Source: Collinsella provencensis
GTDB lineage: Bacteria; Actinomycetota; Coriobacteriia; Coriobacteriales; Coriobacteriaceae
Direction of reading: 5' to 3'
Length of the DNA: 64,000 nucleotides
Assembly: GCF_900199705.1 (NCBI RefSeq)
Contig: NZ_LT904908.1
Location: 612,530 to 676,529 of the forward strand
Shown here: positions 34,215 through 44,385 of the stretch, piece by piece
Layout: each line of letters starts with the position of its first letter
Numbering within the stretch: position 1 is the stretch's first letter
Position numbers and translations under genes: made by a program
Notes under the pieces: model-generated
What the model was told of the DNA's origin: nothing
The model's database searches: none
The model's input: the letters and a program-made list of their open reading frames with translations, nothing else

Positions 34215-35888
34215 TTAGGCGAGCTCAGCGGTCTCGAAGTGCGGGATGGTCTGAGCGTCGTAGTTGAAGGACGCCATGCGCTCGGAAGCAACATAGTTGT
34301 GAGCGTAGAACATGATCGGCACAACGGGCATGTCCTCGCCGATGAGGGCGCAAACCTTGCGGCAAGCAGCCTTGCGCTCTTCCTCGTCCTCGGTCTGACG
34401 GGCCTGAAGCATGAGCTCGTCGGCCTCGGGGTTGCTGTACTTGGCGTAGTTGTTCTCAGCGCCGGTGAAGAAATTCGGGTACAGCATATTGTCCATGGTC
34501 GGGTAGTCAGCGGTCCAGCCGAGGCGACCGAAGGAGAAGGTGTCAGCGGAGAGGTTCTCGAGGTAGGTAGCCCACTCGACGGCGTCCTGCTTGACGGTGA
34601 AGCCCACAGCCTCAAGGTCGAGCTGGATGGTGGACATGAGGTCCTCGTGACCACCGTCGCCGTTGTAGTTCAGCGTGATCTCAAGACCGCGCTTGCCGTC
34701 GGCGCCAGCCGGGTAGCCGGCCTCGTCGAGGATCTGAGCGGCGCGCTCGGGATCGTAAGCGCAGTACTCCCAGGTGTTCTCGGGATCGTCGTCAATGGCA
34801 GTCGGCATGATGGAGGTAGCCGGCTGGCGAGAACCCTCGTACAGGGTGTCGACGATGTTCTGACGGTTGATGGCCAGGGACAGGGCGCGACGGACATTGA
34901 CGTCCTGGAGCACGGGGTCCTGAGAGCAGGGAATCATGAAGTAGACGGAGAGCTCGACGCCCAGCAGGCACTGCTTGCCCGGGGTGGAGGTGTAGCCGTC
35001 CTCGGCAACGCCGTAGGTCTTCTTGTTGGCCTCGATCTGACCCGTGGGGATCTGAGCGAAGTCGATGGTGCCGGCCTTGAACTCGTTGTAGGCGGTGTCC
35101 GGATCCTTCTGGATAGACATGTACACGCCGTCGAGCTTAGCGGGCTCGCCGTGATACTCGTCGAACTTGACGAGGTTGATGTACTGGTTGTGCTTCCAGG
35201 GCTCGTCCATGTAGAAGGGGCCGTTGCCGATGGGCTGCTCGAGGAAGGACTTGGGGTCGTCGAGAGCGGCCTGCGGAACCGGCACGAGGCCCGGGTGGCA
35301 GCACACGGCGAGGAAGTCGGCCATGGGGGCGCCAAGGGTGACCTCAAAGGTCAGCTCATCGATAGCCTTGATGCCAGCGAACTCGTCGGCCTCGCCGGCG
35401 TTGAACTCGGCATAGCCGGCAACGGGAGCGAGGTGGTAGCAGATGTCGGACGGAGTCGCCATCTTGGGGTCGGCAACACGGGTCCAGCCGCGGACGAAGG
35501 ACTCGGCGTCAACGGGGTCGCCATTGTGGAACTTCATGCCCTCCTTGAGCTTGAAGGTGTACACGAGGCCGTCCTCAGAGATCTCGGGCATCTCGGCAGC
35601 GCACATGGGCACGGCGGAGTTGGTGTCCCAGTCCCAGGTCATAAGACCGTCGAACATGGCGCGGGCAACAGCGGTGCCCTGGTTCTCCTGAGCGTTGTAC
35701 GGATCGATGTACGCCGGCTCGGAGAGGTAGAAGCTCATGATGTTGTCGCCAGTGCCACCCCCGGCGGGAGCGCTGCCCTCTGCGGGTTTGTTGCCGCCGC
35801 AACCAGAGAGCGCGGCGAGGGCGCTCGTAGCGAGAGCGCCGCCGACGAACTGGCGACGACCCACCACGGGCTCAGTAAACTTAGCCAT
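34215..35888 (-). CDS. oppA: Oligopeptide-binding lipoprotein OppA
   Basis: 557 aa. GRRQFVGGALATSALAALSG C is a Tat signal with a lipobox (C30). Family 5 binding protein: MKFHNGDPVDAESFVRGWTR, IGNGPFYMDEPW, VNVRRALSLAINRQNIVD. A Gly/Ala linker follows the lipid Cys. First gene of the opp operon on this strand, with the long upstream region 35889-36385 as promoter space. Confidence 0.94.
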   Translation of the reverse strand: MAKFTEPVVGRRQFVGGALATSALAALSGCGGNKPAEGSAPAGGGTGDNIMSFYLSEPAYIDPYNAQENQGTAVARAMFDGLMTWDWDTNSAVPMCAAEMPEISEDGLVYTFKLKEGMKFHNGDPVDAESFVRGWTRVADPKMATPSDICYHLAPVAGYAEFNAGEADEFAGIKAIDELTFEVTLGAPMADFLAVCCHPGLVPVPQAALDDPKSFLEQPIGNGPFYMDEPWKHNQYINLVKFDEYHGEPAKLDGVYMSIQKDPDTAYNEFKAGTIDFAQIPTGQIEANKKTYGVAEDGYTSTPGKQCLLGVELSVYFMIPCSQDPVLQDVNVRRALSLAINRQNIVDTLYEGSRQPATSIMPTAIDDDPENTWEYCAYDPERAAQILDEAGYPAGADGKRGLEITLNYNGDGGHEDLMSTIQLDLEAVGFTVKQDAVEWATYLENLSADTFSFGRLGWTADYPTMDNMLYPNFFTGAENNYAKYSNPEADELMLQARQTEDEEERKAACRKVCALIGEDMPVVPIMFYAHNYVASERMASFNYDAQTIPHFETAELA

Positions 35889-36385
35889 GCCATCCTCCTT
35901 ATAAATTGGCTTTACGAGGGTTGGCGCCGGTAAACACCCCCTTGGTGTACCGGAAGTGCGAACACGTGCCGCCCTCGTGTGTCGATGGCGGTCGCAAGGC
36001 TAGATACACCGCGCATCAACGTACCCGATACCATATCGCACTTTTGCATACTAGAGTGTGAGGTTTTTGCCAAAGGGTCTGCTTTTCCTTTATTTCAACA
36101 AAGTGCTTGCTGGGGAAAGAATGCTTTGCCCCGCAAATGAACAAGTTAAGTACACAAGGTGCCCACGCATTGTTTCTGATCGGTAACGGGCCGGCGGGGC
36201 GAACGTAAGCCCCAAGCGGATGAGCGGTCTGCCCTATCCTTCTGCCTCGCCCTTCCTTCATTCACGTTGCCCCGCAGCTTCCCTCGGGGCGGCAATGGCG
36301 ACCGCGAACGTCGAGCCCTTCTTTCCACCCACTTCGCCCTGCGGCTCCCCCCCCGTTTCTCGCCTTCACCTTTCAGCCCTAAAAC
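35889..36385. other. Long intergenic region before oppA, no gene found
   Basis: About 500 bases. Several GC hairpins (GGGGCGAACGTAAGCCCC near 36196, GCCCCGCAG...CTCGGGGC near 36270) lie in the half nearer secG. I searched for tmRNA, SRP RNA, RNase P and 6S signatures and saw none. The oppA promoter must be in the AT-richer part near 36000-36130. Confidence 0.5.
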
Positions 36386-36416
36386 AAAAAGCCCCGTCGG
36401 GCTAAACCGACGGGGC
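36386..36416 (-). terminator. secG terminator
   Basis: GCCCCGTCGG / CCGACGGGGC stem followed by TTTTTG on the minus strand, 28 bases past secG. Confidence 0.9.
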
Positions 36417-36443
36417 AGCATTACGCGTATGTGAGCAAATGGT

Positions 36444-36698
36444 TTAGATGCCGACGATTCCCTGCGGGAAGAAGAACATGGCAAGCACGACGCACGCAGC
36501 AAAGACGCAGGCAGCGATAACCGTGAGCTTGTCAAGGTTCTGCTCCATGACGCCCGTAGCGGCGTTCGAGTTATACAGGGAGCTGGCGATCATGTCGGAA
36601 ACGCCGGTGCCCTTGCCGGAATGCATGAGAACGAGTGCGATGAGCGCAAGCGTAGACAGCGCCCACACGATGAAGAGGATGATTTGGAACGGACCCAC
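36444..36698 (-). CDS. secG: Preprotein translocase subunit SecG
   Basis: 84 aa with two membrane segments (about 4-24 and 58-76) and the SecG-typical connecting loop LMHSGKGTGVSDMIASSLYN. It assists SecYE-driven export. The start is GTG 36698 after AAGGAG. Confidence 0.92.
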   Translation of the reverse strand: MGPFQIILFIVWALSTLALIALVLMHSGKGTGVSDMIASSLYNSNAATGVMEQNLDKLTVIAACVFAACVVLAMFFFPQGIVGI

Positions 36699-36858
36699 AG
36701 GGAACTCCTTCTTGTCAATTCACGTACAGCGGACAATGGTAGCACATCGCCTCGCCGTGCTTGCAACGTCCACGTTAATTTCAACTCGAATGAAAGCGCG
36801 AAAACGCAAAGAACCTGATGGGCATCTCGAAATTCCTTTACGGGAACACATCAAACTT

Positions 36859-36923
36859 CAAAAGCGTCGCATAAGCGCATTTTTCTGCAAAGTTTTCCAA
36901 AAACTCGCGGTCCTGCGACGCTT
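36859..36923. repeat. 65-bp hairpin repeat, left copy
   Basis: CAAAAGCGTCGCATAAGCG ... CTGCGACGCTT. The outer arms GCGTCGCA / TGCGACGC pair with each other. A second copy in the same orientation is at 38235-38299 on the other side of the nuclease-like gene. The copies differ mainly by a C to T change in one arm and the matching G to A in the other. Confidence 0.85.
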
Positions 36924-37057
36924 ACGCTTTGGGAGCTTTCGTCCTCTCAGGCCGTCGTTTTCACCTTCCCAAACCGTTTTGCGTTTCGCCCTCACTTCAC
37001 TGCTTGCGTAATGGTAGCGATGGTGCTCGTCCTCTCAAAACATTTTGCATATCACCC
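36924..37057. other. Intergenic with degenerate short repeats
   Basis: Downstream of the hairpin repeat are two partial copies of a second motif, TCGTCCTCTCA ... TTTTGC.T.TCGCCCTCA (about 36938-36995 and 37027-37066). No gene. Confidence 0.4.
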
Positions 37058-38038
37058 TCATGCAGACCAATCCCTAATAAGAAACTCTCGAAGCTCGTTT
37101 TGGGCACGTTGAAACTCAGGCGTAGGCTCGATATCAAGGTAGAGGCTCCTCGCAATCGCGTTCATCGCCCGATGAAACGACAATTGTTCGGAAAACTGTC
37201 TCTTCGTCACAACGTGTACTTTTACCCCCATGGCACGCAACGTTGAAAGGCGCTCTGCGTCGCGAGCACGCTGAGCGGCATCCGCATGCACTTCGCCATC
37301 GTATTCAATCCCCGTCTTCGAATGCGGAGCATACAGATCAATTTCAAGAAACGTAGAGGTCGTGAGAAATCTCAGCTCGGCCGGTATTTCGACTCGATAG
37401 TTCATGTCAAAGCCGCGAAAACCCAGTCCTCCCTCGCTTCGATTCAAGATAACAGCCATGGCAGTTGCAGTTTCCATAGGCGACCGCGCCCAATCCCGGA
37501 CTCGAACAAGTGCATTTTTTGCTCGTTTGGCCCCTCTTATACCAGGATGCTCATCCACATACGTCTGAATCTTTTTACGAGAAGTCAACGGCATGCATTC
37601 ACGATATGATGCGGAATGCGGGCTTGGAATCGACAATTCATAGCGACCGCACAACTCGTAGCCAAATTCGATAAGCTTAAAACGGCTCATCCATGTTGCC
37701 GCCTGCATAAAACACAACTCTTCGCACACGACGCAAAGACCGGGAACAAGTTCATGAACTCTTGACTCACCGATCAGTGCACCAAAGGCGTGTGGACGAA
37801 ACGACTTGGAACGCGTTCGCATGAAATCCTTTGCATACAGAATGTGCAGAGTTTGAAGCTGACTTGCGGGAACGCCACAGTCCTGCAAAAACCTGCGAAT
37901 TCGTTCTGCAATCTTGTGAGCAGTCAAACCGATTTCATCGATACGGTAGTCAAGATTGCCGGCAAGAACCTCATGACGATTTGGCGCATGGTAAAAAAGC
38001 CATGCCGTTTGATGAGATAAAACGACCGGCGTATCCAT
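37058..38038 (-). CDS. AbiEi/DUF559-like protein, nuclease fold at C-terminus, copy 2
   Basis: 326 aa. The N-terminus VVLSHQTAWLFYHA recalls the start of AbiEi-type proteins (SH.TAA.L). The C-terminal third has MAVILNRSEGGLGFRGF, FLEIDLYAPHSKTGIEYDG, EVHADAAQRARDAERL and MGVKVHVVTKRQF, the layout of DUF559/Vsr nucleases (D, E-Y-D-G, H, R-L). It is a distant paralogue of the protein at 10996-12066. It stands alone between two copies of a 65-bp hairpin repeat, in AT-richer DNA. A role in defence or element maintenance is inferred, not shown. Confidence 0.7.
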   Translation of the reverse strand: MDTPVVLSHQTAWLFYHAPNRHEVLAGNLDYRIDEIGLTAHKIAERIRRFLQDCGVPASQLQTLHILYAKDFMRTRSKSFRPHAFGALIGESRVHELVPGLCVVCEELCFMQAATWMSRFKLIEFGYELCGRYELSIPSPHSASYRECMPLTSRKKIQTYVDEHPGIRGAKRAKNALVRVRDWARSPMETATAMAVILNRSEGGLGFRGFDMNYRVEIPAELRFLTTSTFLEIDLYAPHSKTGIEYDGEVHADAAQRARDAERLSTLRAMGVKVHVVTKRQFSEQLSFHRAMNAIARSLYLDIEPTPEFQRAQNELREFLIRDWSA

Positions 38039-38370
38039 TTGCCCTCCTTTAGTCCCGCGCTCTTACGTATCCCCCAGTGTTCCCCGTTCCTTCTGAAAAT
38101 AACGTTTTGTATTGCGCTTATTTTGGAAGAGGGGGTCTTGATACTCGATCCATTCTTGAAAGGTGAAAAGCGTCGCACAAGCGCAACAAGCCCGTTGAAC
38201 GCCTCGAAGTTCTTGCTTAGGCCACACCAAGCTACAAAAGCGTTGCATAAGCGCATTTTTCTGCAAAGTTTTCCAAAAACTCGCGGTCCTGCAACGCTTT
38301 TGGAGGGGAACTTCCGAATACTCAGACAGAATTCGTTGACAAGTCAGAAGACACCCCCCCAACGTTAAAG
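38039..38370. repeat. Right copy of the hairpin repeat and a partial third copy
   Basis: 38235-38299 is the right copy of the 65-bp repeat (CAAAAGCGTTGCATAAGCG ... CTGCAACGCTT). A partial copy of its left arm, AAAAGCGTCGCACAAGCGCA, is at about 38164-38183. No gene in this stretch. Confidence 0.8.
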
Positions 38371-38404
38371 AAAACCTCCCGAAGATGATTCTTCGGGAGG
38401 TTTT
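38371..38404 (-). terminator. gpmI terminator
   Basis: AAAACCTCCCGAAG / CTTCGGGAGGTTTT, a perfect 14-bp stem just past gpmI. It could work in both directions. Confidence 0.9.
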
Positions 38405-38447
38405 CCTGCAAGATGCAAACTAAAGACCAAGCTTCAGTCGAAAAGAA

Positions 38448-40001
38448 CTACTCCTCGACGGCCAGCACGCGACCGGTCATCTCCGCGGAGGGCTCAAGGC
38501 CCGCCATGGAAAGCATCGTGGGCGCGATGTCGGAAAGACGCCCGTCCTCGATGCCGGTGAGCTTCGCACGATCGCTCACGACGATGAACGGCACGCGGTT
38601 AGTGGTGTGCGCCGTGAACGGATGCTGCTCGCCAGCAGCGTCAACGTCAAACATGTGGTCGGCGTTGCCGTGGTCGGCGGTGATCAGTGCAAAGCCACCC
38701 TTGGCCTGAATGGCGGGAATGACCTTGGAAAGGGCCTCGTCAACAGCCTCAACGGCAGCAACGGCAGCCTCGAACACACCAGTGTGACCAACCATGTCGC
38801 AGTTCGCGAAGTTCACGATGTAGAAGTCGGCGCGGTCCTCATTGATGGCAGCAACGAGCTTCTCAGTGACCTCGGGCGCGCTCATCTCGGGCTTGAGGTC
38901 GTACGTCGCGACCTTGGGGCTGGCAACGAGCACGCGCTCCTCGCCCTCCTTGGGCTCCTCGATGCCGCCGTTCAGGAAGAACGTCACATGGGCGTACTTC
39001 TCGGTTTCGGCAGTGTGCAGCTGCTTGAGGCCATTGGCGGCGATGACATCGGCCAAGACGTTCTCGGGGAAGGTCTTGGGGAACGCGACCTCGACGTTGA
39101 ACGTGGGGTCGTACTCGGTCATCGTCACGAAATGGCTGAGCGCGATCTGCTCGCGCGCAAAGCCGTCGAAACCCTCATCCGTGAACACACGCGTCATCTG
39201 ACGGGCGCGGTCGGGGCGGAAGTTGAAGAAAATTACCGCGTCGCCCTCATGGATGCCCTCGTTGTGGCAGGCAAACGGCTCGACGAACTCATCGCCGCGC
39301 GGGTCCTTCTCGTAGTAGGCCTTGATGCCCTCAACGGCGTCTGCCTCGTCACTGGAAGCGTTCGCCAGCACGTCGTAGGCGCGCTCGATGCGCTCCCAAC
39401 GGTTGTCGCGGTCCATGGCCCAATAGCGGCCGGAAACCGTGGCGATGCGGGCATCGCAGCCGGTCTGCTCGGAAACCTCGGCCAGGAACGCGGCCAGCTC
39501 GGACACATAACCGGCGCCGGACTGCGGATCCACGTCGCGACCGTCCATGAAGCAGTGCACACGCACGGTCTTAACGCCGCGCTCGGCAGCCATGGAAACG
39601 AGCGCCTCGCAATGGCTCTGCATGGAATGCACGCCGCCCGGGCTCATGAGGCCCATAAGGTGCAGCGTCTTGCCCGCAGCGGCAACGTCGTCCATTGCCT
39701 TGGTGAAGACGGGGTTCTCTTTGAGCGAGCCGTCCTTGATGGCATTGTTGATGCGCGAAAGCTCCTGGAACACGATGCGGCCCGCACCGATGTTGAGGTG
39801 TCCGACCTCGGAGTTGCCCATCTGGCCCTCGGGCAGGCCGACGTCCTCACCCGAAGCGCCCAGCGTGGTGTGCGGGTACGTGGCGTACAGGCTGTCCAAG
39901 AACGGCGTGTTGGCGGCAGCGACGGCATTGTCCGCGCCCTCAGGGGCGAGGCCGCAGCCGTCCATGATCACCAACAGCGCGGGAAGATGGCGATTCGCCA
40001 T
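38448..40001 (-). CDS. gpmI: 2,3-bisphosphoglycerate-independent phosphoglycerate mutase
   Basis: 517 aa. Interconverts 3- and 2-phosphoglycerate with Mn2+. The N-terminal metal site VIMDGCGLAP and the catalytic Ser region GQMGNSEVGHLNIGAGR are present. The alkaline-phosphatase-type C-terminal metal ligands are visible in VGHTGVFEAAV and ITADHGNAD. Last of the gap-pgk-tpiA-gpmI run. Confidence 0.96.
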   Translation of the reverse strand: MANRHLPALLVIMDGCGLAPEGADNAVAAANTPFLDSLYATYPHTTLGASGEDVGLPEGQMGNSEVGHLNIGAGRIVFQELSRINNAIKDGSLKENPVFTKAMDDVAAAGKTLHLMGLMSPGGVHSMQSHCEALVSMAAERGVKTVRVHCFMDGRDVDPQSGAGYVSELAAFLAEVSEQTGCDARIATVSGRYWAMDRDNRWERIERAYDVLANASSDEADAVEGIKAYYEKDPRGDEFVEPFACHNEGIHEGDAVIFFNFRPDRARQMTRVFTDEGFDGFAREQIALSHFVTMTEYDPTFNVEVAFPKTFPENVLADVIAANGLKQLHTAETEKYAHVTFFLNGGIEEPKEGEERVLVASPKVATYDLKPEMSAPEVTEKLVAAINEDRADFYIVNFANCDMVGHTGVFEAAVAAVEAVDEALSKVIPAIQAKGGFALITADHGNADHMFDVDAAGEQHPFTAHTTNRVPFIVVSDRAKLTGIEDGRLSDIAPTMLSMAGLEPSAEMTGRVLAVEE

Positions 40002-40025
40002 AATCGATGCTCCCTTCTCTCAAAA

Positions 40026-40060
40026 GAAAGGGCCACAGCGCACGATACGCTGCGGCCCGT
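40026..40060 (-). terminator. Hairpin between tpiA and gpmI
   Basis: GGGCC.CAGCG / CGCTG.GGCCC stem with CTTTCTTTT after it on the minus strand. It probably attenuates expression of gpmI from the gap promoter. Confidence 0.6.
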
Positions 40061-40074
40061 GTACAGGACAAACG

Positions 40075-40834
40075 CTACTCTGCAGCGTTCACGACCATCG
40101 CGGAGAAGTCCGCGGCCTTGAGGGAGGCGCCGCCCACGAGGGCGCCGTCAACGTCGGGCTTGGCCACGAGCTCGGCGATGTTGCCCGGCTTGGCGGAACC
40201 GCCGTACAGCACGCGGATGCCGCCGGCAAGCTCAGCGCCGAACATCTCGACCAGGGTCTCGCGGATAGCACCGCAGACTTCCTGGGCGTCGTCGGCGGTA
40301 GCGGTCTTGCCGGTGCCGATGGCCCAAATGGGCTCGTATGCAACGACGAGCTGCGCCGGATCGGTGATCTCGAGACCGGCAAGACCGGCCTTCACCTGGT
40401 TGGTCACGTGCTCGACATAGGTGCCGGCCTCGCGGACCTCCTCGGGCTCACCGCAGCAGAAGACGGGCACGATGCCAGCGGCGACGAGCGCCTTGGCCTT
40501 CTTGTTCTCGTCCTCGTCGGTCTCGTGGAAGTAATCGCGACGCTCGGAGTGGCCAATGATGCAGTAGGTGCAGCCGGCGCTCTTGAGCATGTCGCAGGAG
40601 GACTCGCCCGTGTAGGCGCCCTTGGGCTCCCAGTACACGTTCTGGGCACCGAGAGCGATGGGGGCGGCGGAAATGCGGTTGTGGACCGTGGTGATGTCGA
40701 TCGTCGGCGGGCACACGAGCACCTCGACGCCGGCGGGGACCTCGGGCAGGGCCTGGGCCAGCTCGTCGGCCAGCTTGGCGGCGGCATCGACGTCGTTGTT
40801 CATCTTCCAGTTGCCCGCGATCAGGATCGTGCGG

Positions 40835-40848
<14 letters not shown>
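40075..40848 (-). CDS. tpiA: Triosephosphate isomerase
   Basis: 257 aa. Catalytic Lys in GNWKMN, His in IIGHSERR, Glu in AYEPIWAIGTGK, phosphate loop LYGGSAKP. The ATG at 40848 lies inside the last codons of pgk (14-base overlap), which suggests translational coupling of the two genes. Confidence 0.97.
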
Positions 40849-42028
<1,180 letters not shown>

Positions 42029-42076
42029 GTCATTCCTTTCTGGAATATCCCTGCACCGCACAGGCGGCGCATTGTA

Positions 42077-42118
42077 AAAGGGCGCGACCCCGGGCAGATG
42101 CCGTGAGGCCGCGCCCTC
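42077..42118 (-). terminator. Hairpin between gap and pgk
   Basis: GGGCGCGGC / GTCGCGCCC arms followed by TTTT on the minus strand. It is likely a partial terminator that makes gap mRNA more abundant than pgk mRNA. Confidence 0.7.
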
Positions 42119-42158
42119 CTCTAGACGCTGGGTCTAATTTCGAGCCGACACGCTCACC

Positions 42159-43184
42159 TTAGGCGACGAACTTCTCGAAGTACTTGATGGTGCGGACCAT
42201 CTGGGAGGTGTAGGAGTTCTCGTTGTCGTACCAAGAGGTGACCTGAACGAGGGTCTGGCCGTTGCCGAGGTCGGCGCACATGGTCTGGGTGGCGTCGAAG
42301 ATGGAGCCATGGGTCTCACCGATGATGTCGGTGGAGACGATGTCGTCCTCGTTGTAGCCGAAGGTCTCGGGGATGGTCTCGGCGTAGGCCTTCATAGCAG
42401 CGTTGACCTCGTCCTTGGTGACGGTCTTGTCAACGACGGCGTAGAGGTTGGTGAGGGAGCCGGTGGGCGTCGGGACGCGCTGAGCGGCACCGATCAGCTT
42501 GCCGTTAAGCTCGGGAAGCACGAGGCCGATGGCCTTGGCGGCACCGGTGCTGTTGGGGACGATGTTGACGGCGCAGGCGCGGGAACGACGCTTGTTGCCC
42601 TTGCGCTGCGGGCCATCGAGCGCCATCTGGTCGCCGGTCCAGGCGTGGATGGTGGTCATGATGCCGGACACGATGGGAGCGAAGTCGTTGAGACCCTTGG
42701 CCATCGGGGCGAGGCAGTTGGTGGTGCAGGAAGCGGCGGAGATGATGTTGTCCTCAGCCGTCAGCTGCTCATGGTTGACGTTGTAAACGATGGTGGGCAG
42801 GTCGTTGCCAGCGGGAGCGGAGATGACGACCTTCTTCGCGCCAGCGTTGATGTGGGCCTGGGCCTTGTCCTTGGAGGTGTAGAAGCCGGTGCACTCGAGC
42901 ACGACGTCGACGTCGAGGTCGCCCCACGGCAGGTTGTTGGCGTCGGCCTCCTTGTAGATCTTGATGGTCTTGCCGTCGACGGTGATGGAGTCCTCGCCAG
43001 CGACGATCTCGTGATCACGGCTGTAGTTGCCCTGGGTGGAGTCGTACTTCAGCAGGTACGCCAGCATGTCGGGAGAGGTGAGGTCGTTGATGGCGACGAT
43101 CTCGGAGCCCTCATGACCGAACATCTGACGGAAAGCCAGACGACCGATGCGGCCGAAGCCGTTGATAGCAACCTTAACTGCCAT
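42159..43184 (-). CDS. gap: Glyceraldehyde-3-phosphate dehydrogenase
   Basis: 341 aa. NAD-binding [15 protein letters not shown], catalytic Cys in [25 protein letters not shown] at the end. First gene of the glycolytic run, with a 270-base upstream region. Confidence 0.97.
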   Translation of the reverse strand: MAVKVAINGFGRIGRLAFRQMFGHEGSEIVAINDLTSPDMLAYLLKYDSTQGNYSRDHEIVAGEDSITVDGKTIKIYKEADANNLPWGDLDVDVVLECTGFYTSKDKAQAHINAGAKKVVISAPAGNDLPTIVYNVNHEQLTAEDNIISAASCTTNCLAPMAKGLNDFAPIVSGIMTTIHAWTGDQMALDGPQRKGNKRRSRACAVNIVPNSTGAAKAIGLVLPELNGKLIGAAQRVPTPTGSLTNLYAVVDKTVTKDEVNAAMKAYAETIPETFGYNEDDIVSTDIIGETHGSIFDATQTMCADLGNGQTLVQVTSWYDNENSYTSQMVRTIKYFEKFVA

Positions 43185-43319
43185 GTGTGTCTCCTTTCGT
43201 TGGACCTCCCGCGGGCTCTTTTCCCGCCGTTGAGGACCGAAAACTAACCACTGACCAAATAGTAGCTGTTTTTTTGCGGCATGTTCCTGTAAATGGCAAG
43301 ATTGGACATTTTCTTTTAA

Positions 43320-43437
43320 TGAAGCGTTTCATTACTTCAATTTGCCCTATTTCCTTGCGGTTTACCATCTTGAAATATGCAGAAGCCCTCCATATTGATG
43401 ATGAGCAACATCATGTCCTAATAGTTGAAACGCTTCA
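43320..43437 (-). promoter_or_regulatory. Two LacI/Cre-like operator half-copies before gap
   Basis: TGAAGCGTTTCA at 43320-43331 and its exact reverse complement TGAAACGCTTCA at 43426-43437, about 106 bases apart in the gap upstream region. The shape (TGAA.CG.TTCA) is that of LacI-family operators. The spacing would suit repression by looping. The regulator is not in the window. Confidence 0.55.
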
Positions 43438-43455
43438 CAACAAGCGAGAACGCCT

Positions 43456-44385
43456 TTACCGCGCTTCCTTAACCAGTTTCTCGATGCGCAAAACGCGATG
43501 ATACAGCGCCGACTTCGATAACGGCGGATCGACCATCTCACCTAAATCGCGCAGCGAAAGATCGGGATAGGTTTCGCGCAATTTGCAAAACTCTTCGAGC
43601 GATTCGGGCAGATTGTGACGCAACCCCAAACGCCCCAGCTCCTGAATGAGCGCGAGCTGATTTTGCGCCGCACCGGCCGAACGCGTCTGATTGGCGAGCT
43701 CGGCATTCACCCGACGATTCACGTCGTTTTTCACGCTCTTGACCGCGCGAGCCGAATCGATATCCGCCACCGCCTGCTCAGATCCGAGGATTCGCAGGAG
43801 CTTTTTGATGTCGTCAGCGCTTTTGATATACACCGCGTAGGCGCCGCGCCGTGGATTTACACGAGCGCGCACACCCATCGACGTGATGAGCTCGGCAAGG
43901 TCGCGGGCGAACTGCTCACCCTGAACGGCGATCTCCAGGTGGAAATCCCCACGCGGGTCGGCAACGAACCCGCCCGCTATCAGGCAGCCGCGAACGTAGG
44001 CACGACGGCAGCAGGAACGTTGCAACACGTGACGTGGCGTACCGGCCAAAAGACCGCCACGGCGATCGAGCACGCCCAAAAGCACGAGCGCCTTCTCAAG
44101 GTCGGGCTGGTCGGGCAAGACAATGAGGTAGTTGCGCACCTTGTGCAGATTGGAACGGCGCACCGTGAAGTCAGTCTTGAGCTTGAGAATGCGGTGCGTG
44201 AGCTCGATCATGGTACGTGCAACGGCGCCCGTTTCAGTAGCGATTTGCAGCTGGTAGTGACCCGCTCCGGCAATGGAAAGCGTGCCGCACACGCGCACCA
44301 GCGCAGCGAGGGTGGCGACATCACAATACGCGCACTCGGCAGTGCAGCGGGACAGCTCGTCTCGAACTTCTGCGGTAAACGACAT
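43456..44385 (-). CDS. whiA: Sporulation/cell-division regulator WhiA
   Basis: 309 aa. N-terminal LAGLIDADG-like fold (RRAYVRGCLIAGGFVADPRG) and C-terminal helix-turn-helix (ETYPDLSLRDLGEMVDPPLS KSALYHRVLRI). It is found throughout Gram-positives, always behind yvcK and rapZ as here. Confidence 0.96.
   Translation of the reverse strand: MSFTAEVRDELSRCTAECAYCDVATLAALVRVCGTLSIAGAGHYQLQIATETGAVARTMIELTHRILKLKTDFTVRRSNLHKVRNYLIVLPDQPDLEKALVLLGVLDRRGGLLAGTPRHVLQRSCCRRAYVRGCLIAGGFVADPRGDFHLEIAVQGEQFARDLAELITSMGVRARVNPRRGAYAVYIKSADDIKKLLRILGSEQAVADIDSARAVKSVKNDVNRRVNAELANQTRSAGAAQNQLALIQELGRLGLRHNLPESLEEFCKLRETYPDLSLRDLGEMVDPPLSKSALYHRVLRIEKLVKEAR

Noticed and set aside
34173..35933. 586-codon plus-strand frame opposite oppA
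   Set aside because: Antisense shadow rich in Val, Gly and Leu; OppA is clear on the minus strand.
35889..36385. tmRNA, SRP RNA or RNase P RNA in the gap below secG
   Set aside because: I looked for the conserved ends and loops of each on both strands and found none; only simple GC hairpins are present.
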